A stretch of DNA of 19,219 nucleotides from CAMQRS01 sp964370065 (GCA_964370065.1 CAYJGK010000027.1:1-19219); one strand, 5' to 3'; shown: positions 6,810 to 14,207, counted from the stretch's first letter. The notes: generated from the letters alone by a model not told the origin. Numbers and translations are program-made.

Positions 6810-7943
6810 ATGAAAATACATATTACAAATGAAATGAAAGAAAAAATAATAACTGGTAGTGCTATTGTTGGGGTTGCTTTATTAGGTTATTTTATTATGA
6901 CACAATATCCTTCTATTGCCGCCTTTTTTAATCAGTTAATATCTTTATTAGGTGCTTTTATTTTTGGTTTTGGTTTCGCTTTCTTACTCAACCCTATTAT
7001 GATGTGGATCGAAAATGGGTTATTCAAAAATTGGAAGGGAAAGCGCAAACGTGTTGTTAGTTTATTACTAGCCTTTATAATAGCGATGAGTGTTATTGTT
7101 GGATTGGTTATGTTAATACTTAATTCAACGATGGAAAGTATAAAAGACTTAATTGATAATTATCAAGCCTACTTAGAGGAATACACAACTTTAGTCACTA
7201 ACTTTATTAATAACAAAGGGTTGGATGAAAATTGGATTGAGTCAATTGTAGGAACATCTGATCAAATTTTAACGATGATTAAAACAGGAATTCCTTCTTT
7301 AATTTCAACGTCTTATTCAATAGTTGGTGTTGTTTTGAATACGCTAATTGGAATTGTATCAGGGTTATATTTACTATTAGATAAAGAAAAATTAATGGGG
7401 CATGCGAAACGCTTAACATATGCTATTTTCCCAGAAAAAATAGCATCTTATTTGCAAAAATCAACAAAAAAATCAAAAGATGTATTTAATAATTTTATAG
7501 TTGGAAAAGCCATTGATTCTTTAATTATTGGAATCTTATGTTATGTGGGGTTGTCATTATTAAATATTAAATATGCGGGTTTATTAAGCGTAATTGTAGG
7601 AATGACTAATATGATTCCTGTGTTTGGTCCCTTTATTGGTGCCATACCTGGTATTTTACTGTTATTAATTACATCGCCATCTCAATGTATTACATTTATT
7701 ATCTTTATTATTGTATTACAACAATTTGATGGTAATATTTTAGGTCCGCTAATTTTAGGAGATAAATTAGGGTTACCTAGTTATTGGATTTTATTTTCAG
7801 TGACGATTGGTGGAGCGTTATTTGGCATATTAGGAATGTTTTTAGGAGTGCCAGTATTCGCAATTTTATATTTTATGATAAAAGAGTTTGTGAATTATCG
7901 TCTAAAAGATAAAGATAGCAAGCAACTGAGTAAAAAATCTTAA
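6810..7943 (+). CDS. AI-2E family (UPF0118) membrane transporter
   Basis: A 377-residue polytopic membrane protein of the AI-2E transporter family. Likely helices are at about 13-31, 42-66, 82-105, 168-190, 230-251, 256-303 in two passes, and 325-355. A soluble stretch at roughly 106-165 separates the third and fourth. The conserved TNMIPVFGPFIGAIPG (266-281) and GLPSYWILFSVTIGGALFG near residues 321-339 are family signatures. Members include E. coli TqsA and several Na+/H+ antiporters of Bacillota, so the family name does not prove a quorum-sensing role. The start ATG 6810 has a modest GGA (6798-6800) 9 nt upstream. No terminator is seen after the gene, so read-through into the rubrerythrin gene 55 nt away is possible. 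Confidence 0.88.
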   Translation: MKIHITNEMKEKIITGSAIVGVALLGYFIMTQYPSIAAFFNQLISLLGAFIFGFGFAFLLNPIMMWIENGLFKNWKGKRKRVVSLLLAFIIAMSVIVGLVMLILNSTMESIKDLIDNYQAYLEEYTTLVTNFINNKGLDENWIESIVGTSDQILTMIKTGIPSLISTSYSIVGVVLNTLIGIVSGLYLLLDKEKLMGHAKRLTYAIFPEKIASYLQKSTKKSKDVFNNFIVGKAIDSLIIGILCYVGLSLLNIKYAGLLSVIVGMTNMIPVFGPFIGAIPGILLLLITSPSQCITFIIFIIVLQQFDGNILGPLILGDKLGLPSYWILFSVTIGGALFGILGMFLGVPVFAILYFMIKEFVNYRLKDKDSKQLSKKS

Positions 7944-7944
7944 C

Positions 7945-7973
7945 TTGTATTATTTTTCATTCTATATTACTAT
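7945..7973 (+). promoter_or_regulatory. Candidate promoter of the rubrerythrin gene
   Basis: TTGTAT (7945-7950) and TACTAT (7968-7973) at 17-nt spacing, 25 nt before ATG 7999. Each box is a partial match. I looked for a PerR-type inverted repeat and found no convincing one. Confidence 0.4.
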
Positions 7974-7998
7974 AAAGTTATAAAGAGAGGTAACATAA

Positions 7999-8538
7999 AT
8001 GAATTTAAAAGGAACAAAAACAGAAAAGAATTTATTGACAGCATTTGCCGGAGAATCTCAAGCTAGAAACAAGTATGATTATTTTGCATCGAAAGCAAAA
8101 AAAGATGGATATGTTCAAATATCAAACATCTTTTCCCAAACAGCTCTAAATGAAAAAGAACATGCTAAACTATGGTTTAAATTATTGGAAGGTGGATCAA
8201 TCAAATCGACTGAAGAAAATTTAAAAGCAGCGGCTTCTGGTGAAAACTATGAGTGGACTGACATGTATGCTACTTTTGCGAAAGAAGCAAGAGAAGAAGG
8301 TTTTGAGGATATTGCAGTTGTAATGGAAGGTGTTGCAAAAATTGAAAAACACCATGAAGAACGTTACTTAAAATTACTTCAAAATATTGAGGATGGAAGT
8401 GTCTTTGCCAAAGAAAATGAAATGGTTTGGGTATGTACAAACTGTGGACATATTCATGTTGGAAAAGAAGCAGATGAACTTTGCCCGGTTTGTAACCATC
8501 CAAAAGCATACTTTGAGTTAGTAAACGAAAATTACTAA
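7999..8538 (+). CDS. Rubrerythrin, non-haem di-iron peroxidase
   Basis: Rubrerythrin reduces hydrogen peroxide in the cytoplasm of anaerobes and microaerophiles using a di-iron site fed by a rubredoxin iron. The N-terminal ferritin-like four-helix domain (about 1-138) shows AGESQARNKYDYFA (17-30) with Glu19, NEKEHAK (51-57) with Glu52, Glu53 or Glu54 and His55, and KIEKHHEERY (114-123) for the second ExxH pair. The C-terminal rubredoxin domain (144-179) has Cys146, Cys149, Cys162 and Cys165 in WVCTNCGHIH and LCPVCNHP. Length 179 is slightly shorter than the classic 190 or so, from a short linker. GAGAGG just before 7999 is the ribosome site. It is followed by its own terminator. Its presence suggests an anaerobe or oxygen-sensitive host. 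Confidence 0.95.
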   Translation: MNLKGTKTEKNLLTAFAGESQARNKYDYFASKAKKDGYVQISNIFSQTALNEKEHAKLWFKLLEGGSIKSTEENLKAAASGENYEWTDMYATFAKEAREEGFEDIAVVMEGVAKIEKHHEERYLKLLQNIEDGSVFAKENEMVWVCTNCGHIHVGKEADELCPVCNHPKAYFELVNENY

Positions 8539-8542
8539 ATGA

Positions 8543-8571
8543 AAAAAAGTGAACAAAAGTTCGCTTTTTTA
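8543..8571 (+). terminator. Intrinsic terminator after the rubrerythrin gene
   Basis: AAAAAAGTGAAC (8543-8554), loop AAAA, GTTCGCTTTTTT (8559-8570), a 12-bp stem with one G-T pair. The symmetrical A and T runs could make it work on both strands. Confidence 0.85.
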
Positions 8572-8600
8572 TTTACTATTTTTGTGTAACAAGTTAAAAT
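8572..8600 (+). promoter_or_regulatory. Candidate promoter of ktrB-ktrA
   Basis: TTTACT (8572-8577) and TAAAAT (8595-8600) with a 17-nt spacer, directly after the terminator and 35 nt before the ktrB start. There is no room for a c-di-AMP riboswitch in this leader. Confidence 0.5.
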
Positions 8601-8635
8601 AAAGTTCAGTAATAAAATAAGTAAAGAGGAATATT

Positions 8636-10003
8636 ATGACTAGTAAGAAACAAAAACGACTGTCAAACTCTAAGAAAGTAACTTTAAGCTTTTTAGGAGT
8701 CATTGCAATTGGAACAATATTATTAATGTTGCCAATCGCACATAACGACAATCAATTTATGTCACTGATTGATGCATTATTCACAGCAACCAGTGCAACA
8801 TGTGTCACGGGATTAGGTGTCGTAGTAACAATTGATTCATTTAGTTTATTTGGGCAAATTGTTATCTTATTATTGATTCAAATCGGGGGAATTGGATTGA
8901 TGACATTAGTTGCCACTTTTATGAGTGTGATGAAAGCGAAAATAAAATTGATAGATAAGATGGCATTAAAAACTGTGTTAAGTAAATCAGACTTATTTGA
9001 TTTTAAAACATTTTTAATGGCTATCTTTAAATATACATTATTTTTTGAAGGGATTGGAGCGCTTATACTAGCGTTTGTGATGATTCCAGAATATGGATTG
9101 GCATCGGGCATTTTTAAATCGATTTTCTTATCTGTCTCAGCGTTTTGTAATGCTGGATTCGATGTTATTGGTGCCGCTAGTTTAATTCCCTTTGCACACC
9201 AACCAATTGTAACGATTACGATTATGAGTTTAATTGTATTTGGAGGAATTGGGTTTATTGTATGGTTTGAATTATCAAATAAATTAAAATCATACATTCA
9301 AAATAAAGTATCTTTTAAACAATTTGTCCATTCTTTATCTTTGCATACTAAATTAGTAGTCATCGCTACTTTAATATTAATATTTGCACCTGCCTTAATA
9401 TTCTTTATCTTGGAATATAATTCGAGTATGGCAGATTTAAATTTAGGAAATAAGATTCTGAATTCACTATTTATGTCTATCACTTTAAGAACAGCCGGGT
9501 TTGCTACAGTTAATACCATTGATATGCATGCCGCTAGCCAACTAATCATGGTGATTGCGATGTTTATTGGTGGATCTCCTGGAGGAACCGCTGGAGGGGT
9601 GAAAACAACGACAATGATGGTAATCGTCGTTTGTGTGATTCGTATGTTGCGTGGTAAAGAAAGGACAAATATATTTAAAAGACATATTTCAAGAAATATA
9701 ATTGTGCGGGCTACCACTATTATTATGTTGAATATAGCGACTTTAATAATAGGAGTCTTCCTATTGTGTATTATTGAACCATTTGATATCTTTACACTCG
9801 TCTTTGAGGGTGTTTCTGCCTTAGCTACAGTTGGGTTATCATTAGGTATTACCCCATTACTAAGTAGTGCAGGTAAGTTTATTATCATATTATTAATGTT
9901 TATTGGAAGAATAGGAATTACCACATTTATTGTATCGATTATTAAAGATGGAGTAAATGAGAAGAATATACAATATGCAGAAGGACATGTAATTGTCGGT
10001 TAG
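8636..10003 (+). CDS. ktrB: Potassium uptake channel subunit, TrkH/KtrB family
   Basis: KtrB is the pore of the sodium-dependent K+ uptake system. The 455 residues hold four covalently linked M1-P-M2 units. The four pore loops are TSATCVTGL (52-60), SVSAFCNAGFDV (166-177), SITLRTAGFAT (281-291) and VSALATVGLSLG (393-404), with filter glycines at 59, 174, 288 and 400. GGSPGGTAGGVKTTT (312-326) matches the flexible gate loop in the third repeat. The short N-terminal cytoplasmic piece is basic. The length fits KtrB rather than the longer proteobacterial TrkH. An AGAGGA site precedes ATG 8636. The ktrA gene starts 7 nt after its stop, as usual for this pair. Confidence 0.93.
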   Translation: MTSKKQKRLSNSKKVTLSFLGVIAIGTILLMLPIAHNDNQFMSLIDALFTATSATCVTGLGVVVTIDSFSLFGQIVILLLIQIGGIGLMTLVATFMSVMKAKIKLIDKMALKTVLSKSDLFDFKTFLMAIFKYTLFFEGIGALILAFVMIPEYGLASGIFKSIFLSVSAFCNAGFDVIGAASLIPFAHQPIVTITIMSLIVFGGIGFIVWFELSNKLKSYIQNKVSFKQFVHSLSLHTKLVVIATLILIFAPALIFFILEYNSSMADLNLGNKILNSLFMSITLRTAGFATVNTIDMHAASQLIMVIAMFIGGSPGGTAGGVKTTTMMVIVVCVIRMLRGKERTNIFKRHISRNIIVRATTIIMLNIATLIIGVFLLCIIEPFDIFTLVFEGVSALATVGLSLGITPLLSSAGKFIIILLMFIGRIGITTFIVSIIKDGVNEKNIQYAEGHVIVG

Positions 10004-10010
10004 GAGCACT

Positions 10011-10682
10011 ATGAAAAAAAACAAAGAAATGCAATATGCGGTATTAGGATTAGGAATTTTTGGAAGCACAGTAGCAAAAACTTTAAATCACTATGATTGT
10101 GAAGTGACTGCTATTGATAAAGATATGGAATGTGTAGAACGTTTAGCAGATAGTGTAACCCAATCTATTCAAGGGGATATAACGGATATTACTCTATTAC
10201 GTAATGCAGGGATAGCAGAATGTGATTATGCAATTGTGGCAGTTGGTTCTAATTTAGAGCAAAGTATTTTATGTGTATTAGCATTAAAAGAATTAGGAGT
10301 TAAAACAATAATTGCGAAAGCTAAAAATAAAACATATGCAAGGATCTTATTACAAATTGGTGCGAATAAAGTAGTTCGCCCTGAACGTGAAATGGGAATG
10401 ATGGTTGCTAAAGGATTATTAAATAGAAAAATTATTGATATGGTTGATTTAGATGATAAATATTCAATTATGGAAATCAATGTACCCAAACAATGGGTAA
10501 ACAAAACATTACCTGAATTAAATGTACGTAAAAAATTTGGTGTTAATATTTTAGGGATTCGTGACAATAACGGAAATTTAGAAGTCACTCCTTCTACAAG
10601 TTATAAATTATTGAGTACAGATAACTTATTAATTATTGCTGAAGAGAGTAGAATCAACAAATTAGAATTTTTAGATCAATAG
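10011..10682 (+). CDS. ktrA: Potassium uptake regulatory subunit, KtrA (RCK protein)
   Basis: KtrA forms a cytoplasmic octameric ring under KtrB and gates it in response to ATP/ADP. The N-terminal RCK_N Rossmann domain shows GLGIFG (13-18) followed by the acidic end of strand two in VTAIDKD; the RCK_C domain spans about 140-223, ending in LLSTDNLLIIAEE. In other Bacillota the RCK_C domain of KtrA binds c-di-AMP, which shuts uptake; that is known for the family and not visible here. The start is ATG 10011: TAGGAG (10001-10006) overlaps the ktrB stop and lies 4 nt away, which is short. A GTG at 9993 is in frame but has no ribosome site. The 223 residues are the normal size. Confidence 0.93.
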   Translation: MKKNKEMQYAVLGLGIFGSTVAKTLNHYDCEVTAIDKDMECVERLADSVTQSIQGDITDITLLRNAGIAECDYAIVAVGSNLEQSILCVLALKELGVKTIIAKAKNKTYARILLQIGANKVVRPEREMGMMVAKGLLNRKIIDMVDLDDKYSIMEINVPKQWVNKTLPELNVRKKFGVNILGIRDNNGNLEVTPSTSYKLLSTDNLLIIAEESRINKLEFLDQ

Positions 10683-10707
10683 AAGAGTTAACTCTTCTAT
10701 TTTTTTT
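10680..10707 (+). terminator. Intrinsic terminator of ktrBA
   Basis: TAGAAGAG (10680-10687), loop TTAA, CTCTTCTA (10692-10699), then eight Ts. The first three bases are the ktrA stop codon, so the stem starts exactly at the end of the gene. Confidence 0.9.
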
Positions 10708-10729
10708 ATAAAGTTTACAAGGTATTTAA

Positions 10730-10758
10730 TTGCTTATTTTTTTTGTTTATACTATAAT
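10730..10758 (+). promoter_or_regulatory. Promoter of the CNNM/CBS gene and ridA
   Basis: TTGCTT (10730-10735) and a perfect TATAAT (10753-10758) with a 17-nt spacer. The start site would be near 10765, leaving a leader of about 60 nt that includes an 18-bp palindrome. Confidence 0.6.
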
Positions 10759-10773
10759 ACTTTCATGAGATTA

Positions 10774-10791
10774 TTCATAGTATACTATGAA
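10774..10791. promoter_or_regulatory. 18-bp perfect palindrome, possible operator or leader hairpin
   Basis: TTCATAGTATACTATGAA is fully self-complementary. It starts 15 bp after the -10 box, within the first 30 transcribed bases, and ends about 20 nt before the ribosome site. This place suits a dimeric repressor. In RNA it would form a short AT-rich hairpin. Confidence 0.5.
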
Positions 10792-10824
10792 ATCGATTAT
10801 ATAAATATTAGGGAGTGGTAATTT

Positions 10825-12108
10825 TTGGAATCTCATCAGGTCAGTTTATTAATTGTATTAGCCGTATTAATTATGTTATCAGCATGTTTTTCAGCTACAG
10901 AAACAGCTTTTTCAAGCGTTAATGGTATTCGTTTAAAGAATATGGCGAAAGAAAAAAATGCGAGAGCAGCAAGAGCGTATAAGGTATATAAGAATGGTAC
11001 AGCTACCATCACAACTATATTAATTGGAAATAATATAGTGAACATTTTGGCAACAGCCATTGCGACTAGCTTATTTTCAGAAATGTATGGAGAAGCAGGA
11101 GTTGCTGTAGCAACAGTGGTGATGACAGTGATTGTGTTAATTTTTGGAGAAATTTCACCAAAAGTAATAGCAAAGTCAAAACCAGAAACAATTACTTTAT
11201 TTATGGCACCTTTCATTCAAATCCTTACCGTTATTTTTAAACCAGTTAACTTTATTGTAATTAGCGTACAATCGAAGTGGGAAAAAGGAAATGATGAAGA
11301 GCGTGTGACTGCAACAGAAAACGAATTATTAGAAATTGTATCGACGATTGAACAAGAAGGTGTTCTTGAACAAGAGGAAAGAGAATTGATTGAACAAGTC
11401 ATTGAATTTGATGATACAAGTGTACATGATGTTATGGTTGCAAGAGATGATGTAATTTGGATTTATGATAATACTAGCTTATTTGATATTACACGTATCT
11501 TAAAAGAAAATAAAATATCAAGATTTCCAGTTATCTCGCATGAAACTTTAAAAGTAGTAGGTATTTTACATGTACGTGATATATTTGATGCATACTTAGA
11601 AAAAACAACAAGTGTTGACAACATTAAAGTTGTAGATATGATGAGTACGCCAATCTTTATTTCACAACGTAAAAAACTTCCACAAGCTTTACAAGAGTTA
11701 CAAAAAGCGAGAGTCCATATGGCTATTGTTACTGAGAGTGCAAAAGCTGATAATTTTGTTGGGGTGGTAACAATTGAAGATATGATTGAAGAATTGGTTG
11801 GAGAAATATACGATGAACATGACACATTACCAGACCATGTTATCGAGATTGGATTACATAAATATGAAATTGATGGAGAAGTCAATTTGACACACTTCTT
11901 TGATGAATATTTAGAAGATGAAACATTACCTGTTACAAAGGCAAAAACAATTGCACAATGGATACATGAGTTAGCAGGTTTCAAGAAAGTTCGTAAAGGT
12001 AAAGAATTAACTTATGAACACATTGAATTAAAAATATTAGCAACCCAAGAGGGACAAGCTAAAAAAGTAGAAATGACGGTATATACTGCCGTGGAAGAAG
12101 AAGATTAA
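10825..12108 (+). CDS. CNNM/CorC-type membrane protein with paired CBS domains (HlyC/CorC family)
   Basis: A 427-residue protein of the family annotated as hemolysin or magnesium/cobalt efflux. The start is TTG 10825, with GGGAG (10811-10815) 9 nt upstream; the first in-frame ATG would cut into the first membrane helix. The CNNM (DUF21) membrane domain covers about 1-145, with LSACFSATETAFSSVN (18-33) and FGEISPKVIAK (107-117), both conserved. A linker with EQEERELIEQVIEFDD (182-197) leads to the CBS pair (about 205-325; RFPVISHETLKVVGILHVRD and IVTE...FVGVVTIEDMIEELVGEI). The CorC_HlyC domain follows (about 340-425). Bacterial relatives such as CorB and MpfA take part in Mg2+ export or balance; a hemolytic role is doubtful. 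ridA begins 13 nt after its stop, and no promoter is seen between, so the two are probably co-transcribed. Confidence 0.9.
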   Translation: MESHQVSLLIVLAVLIMLSACFSATETAFSSVNGIRLKNMAKEKNARAARAYKVYKNGTATITTILIGNNIVNILATAIATSLFSEMYGEAGVAVATVVMTVIVLIFGEISPKVIAKSKPETITLFMAPFIQILTVIFKPVNFIVISVQSKWEKGNDEERVTATENELLEIVSTIEQEGVLEQEERELIEQVIEFDDTSVHDVMVARDDVIWIYDNTSLFDITRILKENKISRFPVISHETLKVVGILHVRDIFDAYLEKTTSVDNIKVVDMMSTPIFISQRKKLPQALQELQKARVHMAIVTESAKADNFVGVVTIEDMIEELVGEIYDEHDTLPDHVIEIGLHKYEIDGEVNLTHFFDEYLEDETLPVTKAKTIAQWIHELAGFKKVRKGKELTYEHIELKILATQEGQAKKVEMTVYTAVEEED

Positions 12109-12121
12109 CGGAGGAAATTAA

Positions 12122-12619
12122 ATGAATTTTTTACAAAAATTTGAAAGTGATAAAGCACCTAAAGCAATTGGACCTTATTCACCAGCAGTAAAATTAGGGG
12201 ACTTTGTTTACTTATCAGGTCAACTAGGAATGAATGAAGAAGGAAACTTAGTAAGCGATAATGTAGTAGAACAAACACAAAGAGCAATGGAAAACATTGG
12301 TCACTTATTGGCAGAGATGGGATTAGCTCATCGTCATATTGTGAAAACAACAGTATTTGTAACTGACTTAAATGACTTCAACCAAGTGAATGAAGTATAT
12401 GGCTCATTTTTTACAGAAGGCGTATTCCCAGCAAGAAGTTGTATTGAAGTAAGTCGCTTGCCAAAAGATGGAAAAGTAGAAATTGAATGTATTGTTTTAG
12501 ATACATTAGCTTACGAACAACAAATGCAAGGGCAAGGTTGTGGATGCAGTTCAACAGAATCTTGCGAAGAAGAAGGATCATGCGAAAGCGGAGGTTGCTG
12601 CGGTGGTGGATGCCACTAA
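12122..12619 (+). CDS. ridA: RidA family enamine/imine deaminase with a cysteine-rich C-terminal tail
   Basis: RidA hydrolyses reactive enamine and imine intermediates made by PLP enzymes, releasing ammonia and a keto acid. Residues 1 to about 130 match the whole E. coli protein: IGPYSPAV (16-23), LSGQLG (31-36), VKTTVFVTDLNDF (74-86), and PARSCIEVSRLPKD (103-116) with Arg105, Cys107 and Glu120 in place, so the enzyme should be active. The extra 35 residues are unusual: from Gly139 there are seven cysteines (140, 142, 148, 154, 159, 160, 164) and a final His165, set among Gly, Ser and Glu. The tail looks metal- or redox-binding, but this is inference. GGAGG (12110-12114) gives a strong start. 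The gene follows the CBS protein by 13 nt and ends at a strong terminator. Confidence 0.93.
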   Translation: MNFLQKFESDKAPKAIGPYSPAVKLGDFVYLSGQLGMNEEGNLVSDNVVEQTQRAMENIGHLLAEMGLAHRHIVKTTVFVTDLNDFNQVNEVYGSFFTEGVFPARSCIEVSRLPKDGKVEIECIVLDTLAYEQQMQGQGCGCSSTESCEEEGSCESGGCCGGGCH

Positions 12620-12645
12620 GTAAGCAAAATAAATTTTATAAAAGT

Positions 12646-12680
12646 AAGATACAAAATCATTAGATTTTGTATCTTTTTTT
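12646..12680 (+). terminator. Intrinsic terminator after ridA
   Basis: AAGATACAAAATC (12646-12658), loop ATTA, GATTTTGTATCTT (12663-12675), then Ts to 12680. A perfect 13-bp stem, the longest in the window, isolating the dcw cluster from upstream transcription. Confidence 0.93.
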
Positions 12681-12713
12681 ATGCACCTAAAAATACTCTT
12701 TTTTTACGCATTA

Positions 12714-12725
12714 TGACAATTGTCA
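12714..12725. promoter_or_regulatory. 12-bp palindrome upstream of the mraZ promoter
   Basis: TGACAATTGTCA is a perfect palindrome whose right half contains TTGTCA (12720-12725), a good -35 match. TATACA at 12743-12748 is 17 nt downstream and could serve as its -10, giving a second, upstream promoter. It may be an operator, or a chance feature of a -35 box. Confidence 0.35.
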
Positions 12726-12742
12726 AATAATTATTTTATTTC

Positions 12743-12771
12743 TATACATTTTTTATAAAAACGTATATAAT
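12743..12771 (+). promoter_or_regulatory. Main promoter of the dcw cluster (PmraZ)
   Basis: TATACA (12743-12748) as -35 and a perfect TATAAT (12766-12771) as -10, spacer 17 nt. Transcription would start near 12778, inside the MraZ-type repeats, with a leader of about 30 nt. Confidence 0.6.
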
Positions 12772-12809
12772 AGTGGTATAAAGTAGAGAAAAGTGGAGGA
12801 AAGTGGTGT
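12770..12809 (+). promoter_or_regulatory. Predicted MraZ operator: four 10-bp-spaced AAAGTGG-like repeats
   Basis: Four 7-mers start exactly 10 bp apart: ATAGTGG (12770), AAAGTAG (12780), AAAGTGG (12790) and AAAGTGG (12800), each with a variable 3-nt spacer. This fits the repeat reported for Mollicutes MraZ (AAAGTG plus G or T, N3). The array overlaps the end of the -10 box, the start site, the ribosome site GGAGG (12795-12799) and the proposed start codon. Binding would therefore directly control its own promoter. Confidence 0.75.
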
Positions 12810-13269
12810 GAATATGATTGATTCAACAATGACATATACATTTATCGGTGAATATGCACACAATATCGACAAAAAAGGTCGTATTATTATTCCTGCCAAT
12901 TTTCGCGAAATATTCAATCATGAATTAGTTGTATCAAAAGGCCTGGATGGTTGTTTAAGTGTTTATACAATAGCTCAATGGCAAACACTAATGGAGCAAA
13001 TAGCCAAGTTGCCGAATACAAAAAAAGAAACAAGATTATATAAAAGAAACCTAGCTGCTAAAGCCAGTCGATGTGAAATTGATGCACAAGGAAGAATTTT
13101 GATTCCTGCTAGTTTAGTGGCTACCGCCGCTTTAGAAAAAGAATGTTACATTGTAGGGACGGGTTCTACAGTAGAAATTTGGTCAAAAGCACGTTGGGAA
13201 GCATATAACGAAGAACATAGCGATGATTTTGAAGCTGTCGCAGAAACATTAACGGAGTTTTTAATCTAA
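12808..13269 (+). CDS. mraZ: Transcriptional regulator MraZ
   Basis: MraZ is the DNA-binding regulator that heads the dcw cluster and binds repeats in its own promoter. It has two SpoVT/AbrB-like halves: EYAHNIDKKGRIIIPANFRE (15-34) and SRCEIDAQGRILIPASL (87-103), each with the DxxGR motif. The C-terminus (about 130-153) is acidic. The start is uncertain. GGAGG (12795-12799) fits GTG 12808 at 8 nt; ATG 12814 would be 14 nt away; ATG 12829 has no site but would give the usual N-terminus. The GTG start implies about 10 extra residues before the normal beginning (TFIGEY here against MFMGEY in Bacillus). Its TAA overlaps the rsmH ATG by one base, so the two are translationally coupled. Confidence 0.93.
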   Translation: MNMIDSTMTYTFIGEYAHNIDKKGRIIIPANFREIFNHELVVSKGLDGCLSVYTIAQWQTLMEQIAKLPNTKKETRLYKRNLAAKASRCEIDAQGRILIPASLVATAALEKECYIVGTGSTVEIWSKARWEAYNEEHSDDFEAVAETLTEFLI

Positions 13270-14201
13270 TGGAACATTACAGTGTACTACTAAAGGAATG
13301 CCTACATTATTTAGCAATCAAAGAAGATGGTATCTATGTTGATGGCACGTTAGGAAGAGCAGGGCATTCTTCACAAATTTTAAAACAAATACCAAATGGT
13401 CATCTATATTCATTTGATAAAGATATGCACGCAATTCAAAAATGTGATGTAATTTTAAGTGATATTGCTTCAAATTACACATTAGTACATTCGGATTTTT
13501 CTAAAATGAAGTCTGTATTACAAGAGCAAGATGTTAAAGAAGTAGATGGTGTATTATTAGATTTAGGGGTATCGTCACCTCAATTTGATGAAGCAGAAAG
13601 AGGGTTTAGTTACCGCTTTGATGCTCGTTTAGATATGCGTATGGATCAAAGCCAACCACTTAGCGCATACGAAGTAATCAATGAATATACATATGAGCAG
13701 CTCGTTCGAATATTGTTTCAATATGGAGAAGAAAAGTTCGCAAAACAAATTGCTCGTAAAATAGAAAAAGCTAGAGAATTAGCGCCTATCACAACAACTT
13801 TTGAATTAGTAGATATTATTAAATCTAGTCTACCTTCCAAAGTGTTGAATGCAAAAGGGCATCCAGCTAAAAAATCATTTCAAGCGATTCGTATTGAAGT
13901 GAATAATGAATTAGCAACATTAAAACAAACGTTAGAAGATATGATTCCAACTTTAAAAATTGGTGGAAGAATTTGTGTGATTAGTTTTCATTCTTTAGAA
14001 GATCGCATAGTGAAGGATTGTTTTCAATCGTACACAAAAAAAGAAAAGGTTAATAAGCGTATGATTGTTATGCCTGATCAAGAAGAAGAAAAGCCATATC
14101 GATTAGTGGAACGTAAACCAATTATCGCAACAGAAGAAGAACTAAAAGAAAACAAGCGTTCACATTCTGCAAAATTAAGAGTTATTGAAAGGGTAAGGTA
14201 A
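13269..14201 (+). CDS. rsmH: 16S rRNA (cytosine1402-N4)-methyltransferase
   Basis: RsmH (MraW) uses S-adenosylmethionine to methylate N4 of C1402 in the 16S rRNA decoding centre. The SAM motif is VDGTLGRAGHS (24-34), with Arg-Ala in place of the common Gly-Gly. Further signatures are LLDLGVSSPQFDEAERGFSYR (about 96-116, ending before FDARLDMRM), a lysine-rich KKSFQAIRIEVNNEL segment, and ISFHSLEDRIVKDCF in the C-terminal part. All 310 residues are present. The start ATG overlaps the mraZ stop (TAATG). ftsL begins 6 nt after its stop. The gene is a standard second member of dcw clusters and its link to division is positional rather than functional. Confidence 0.96.
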   Translation: MEHYSVLLKECLHYLAIKEDGIYVDGTLGRAGHSSQILKQIPNGHLYSFDKDMHAIQKCDVILSDIASNYTLVHSDFSKMKSVLQEQDVKEVDGVLLDLGVSSPQFDEAERGFSYRFDARLDMRMDQSQPLSAYEVINEYTYEQLVRILFQYGEEKFAKQIARKIEKARELAPITTTFELVDIIKSSLPSKVLNAKGHPAKKSFQAIRIEVNNELATLKQTLEDMIPTLKIGGRICVISFHSLEDRIVKDCFQSYTKKEKVNKRMIVMPDQEEEKPYRLVERKPIIATEEELKENKRSHSAKLRVIERVR

Positions 14202-14207
14202 AAAGAA

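Noticed and set aside
6810..7943. Quorum-sensing autoinducer-2 exporter
   Set aside because: The family name covers proteins of varied function, and no luxS or lsr genes are present.
8572..8635. c-di-AMP or other riboswitch before ktrB
   Set aside because: The leader after the promoter is only about 30 nt, too short for a known aptamer.
8878..9924. Long reverse-strand reading frames over ktrB
   Set aside because: They are the complement of a hydrophobic, codon-biased gene with clear pore motifs; no ribosome sites or recognisable domains.
10825..12108. Hemolysin
   Set aside because: The HlyC/CorC label is historical; the domains are those of CNNM-type metal transport or regulation.
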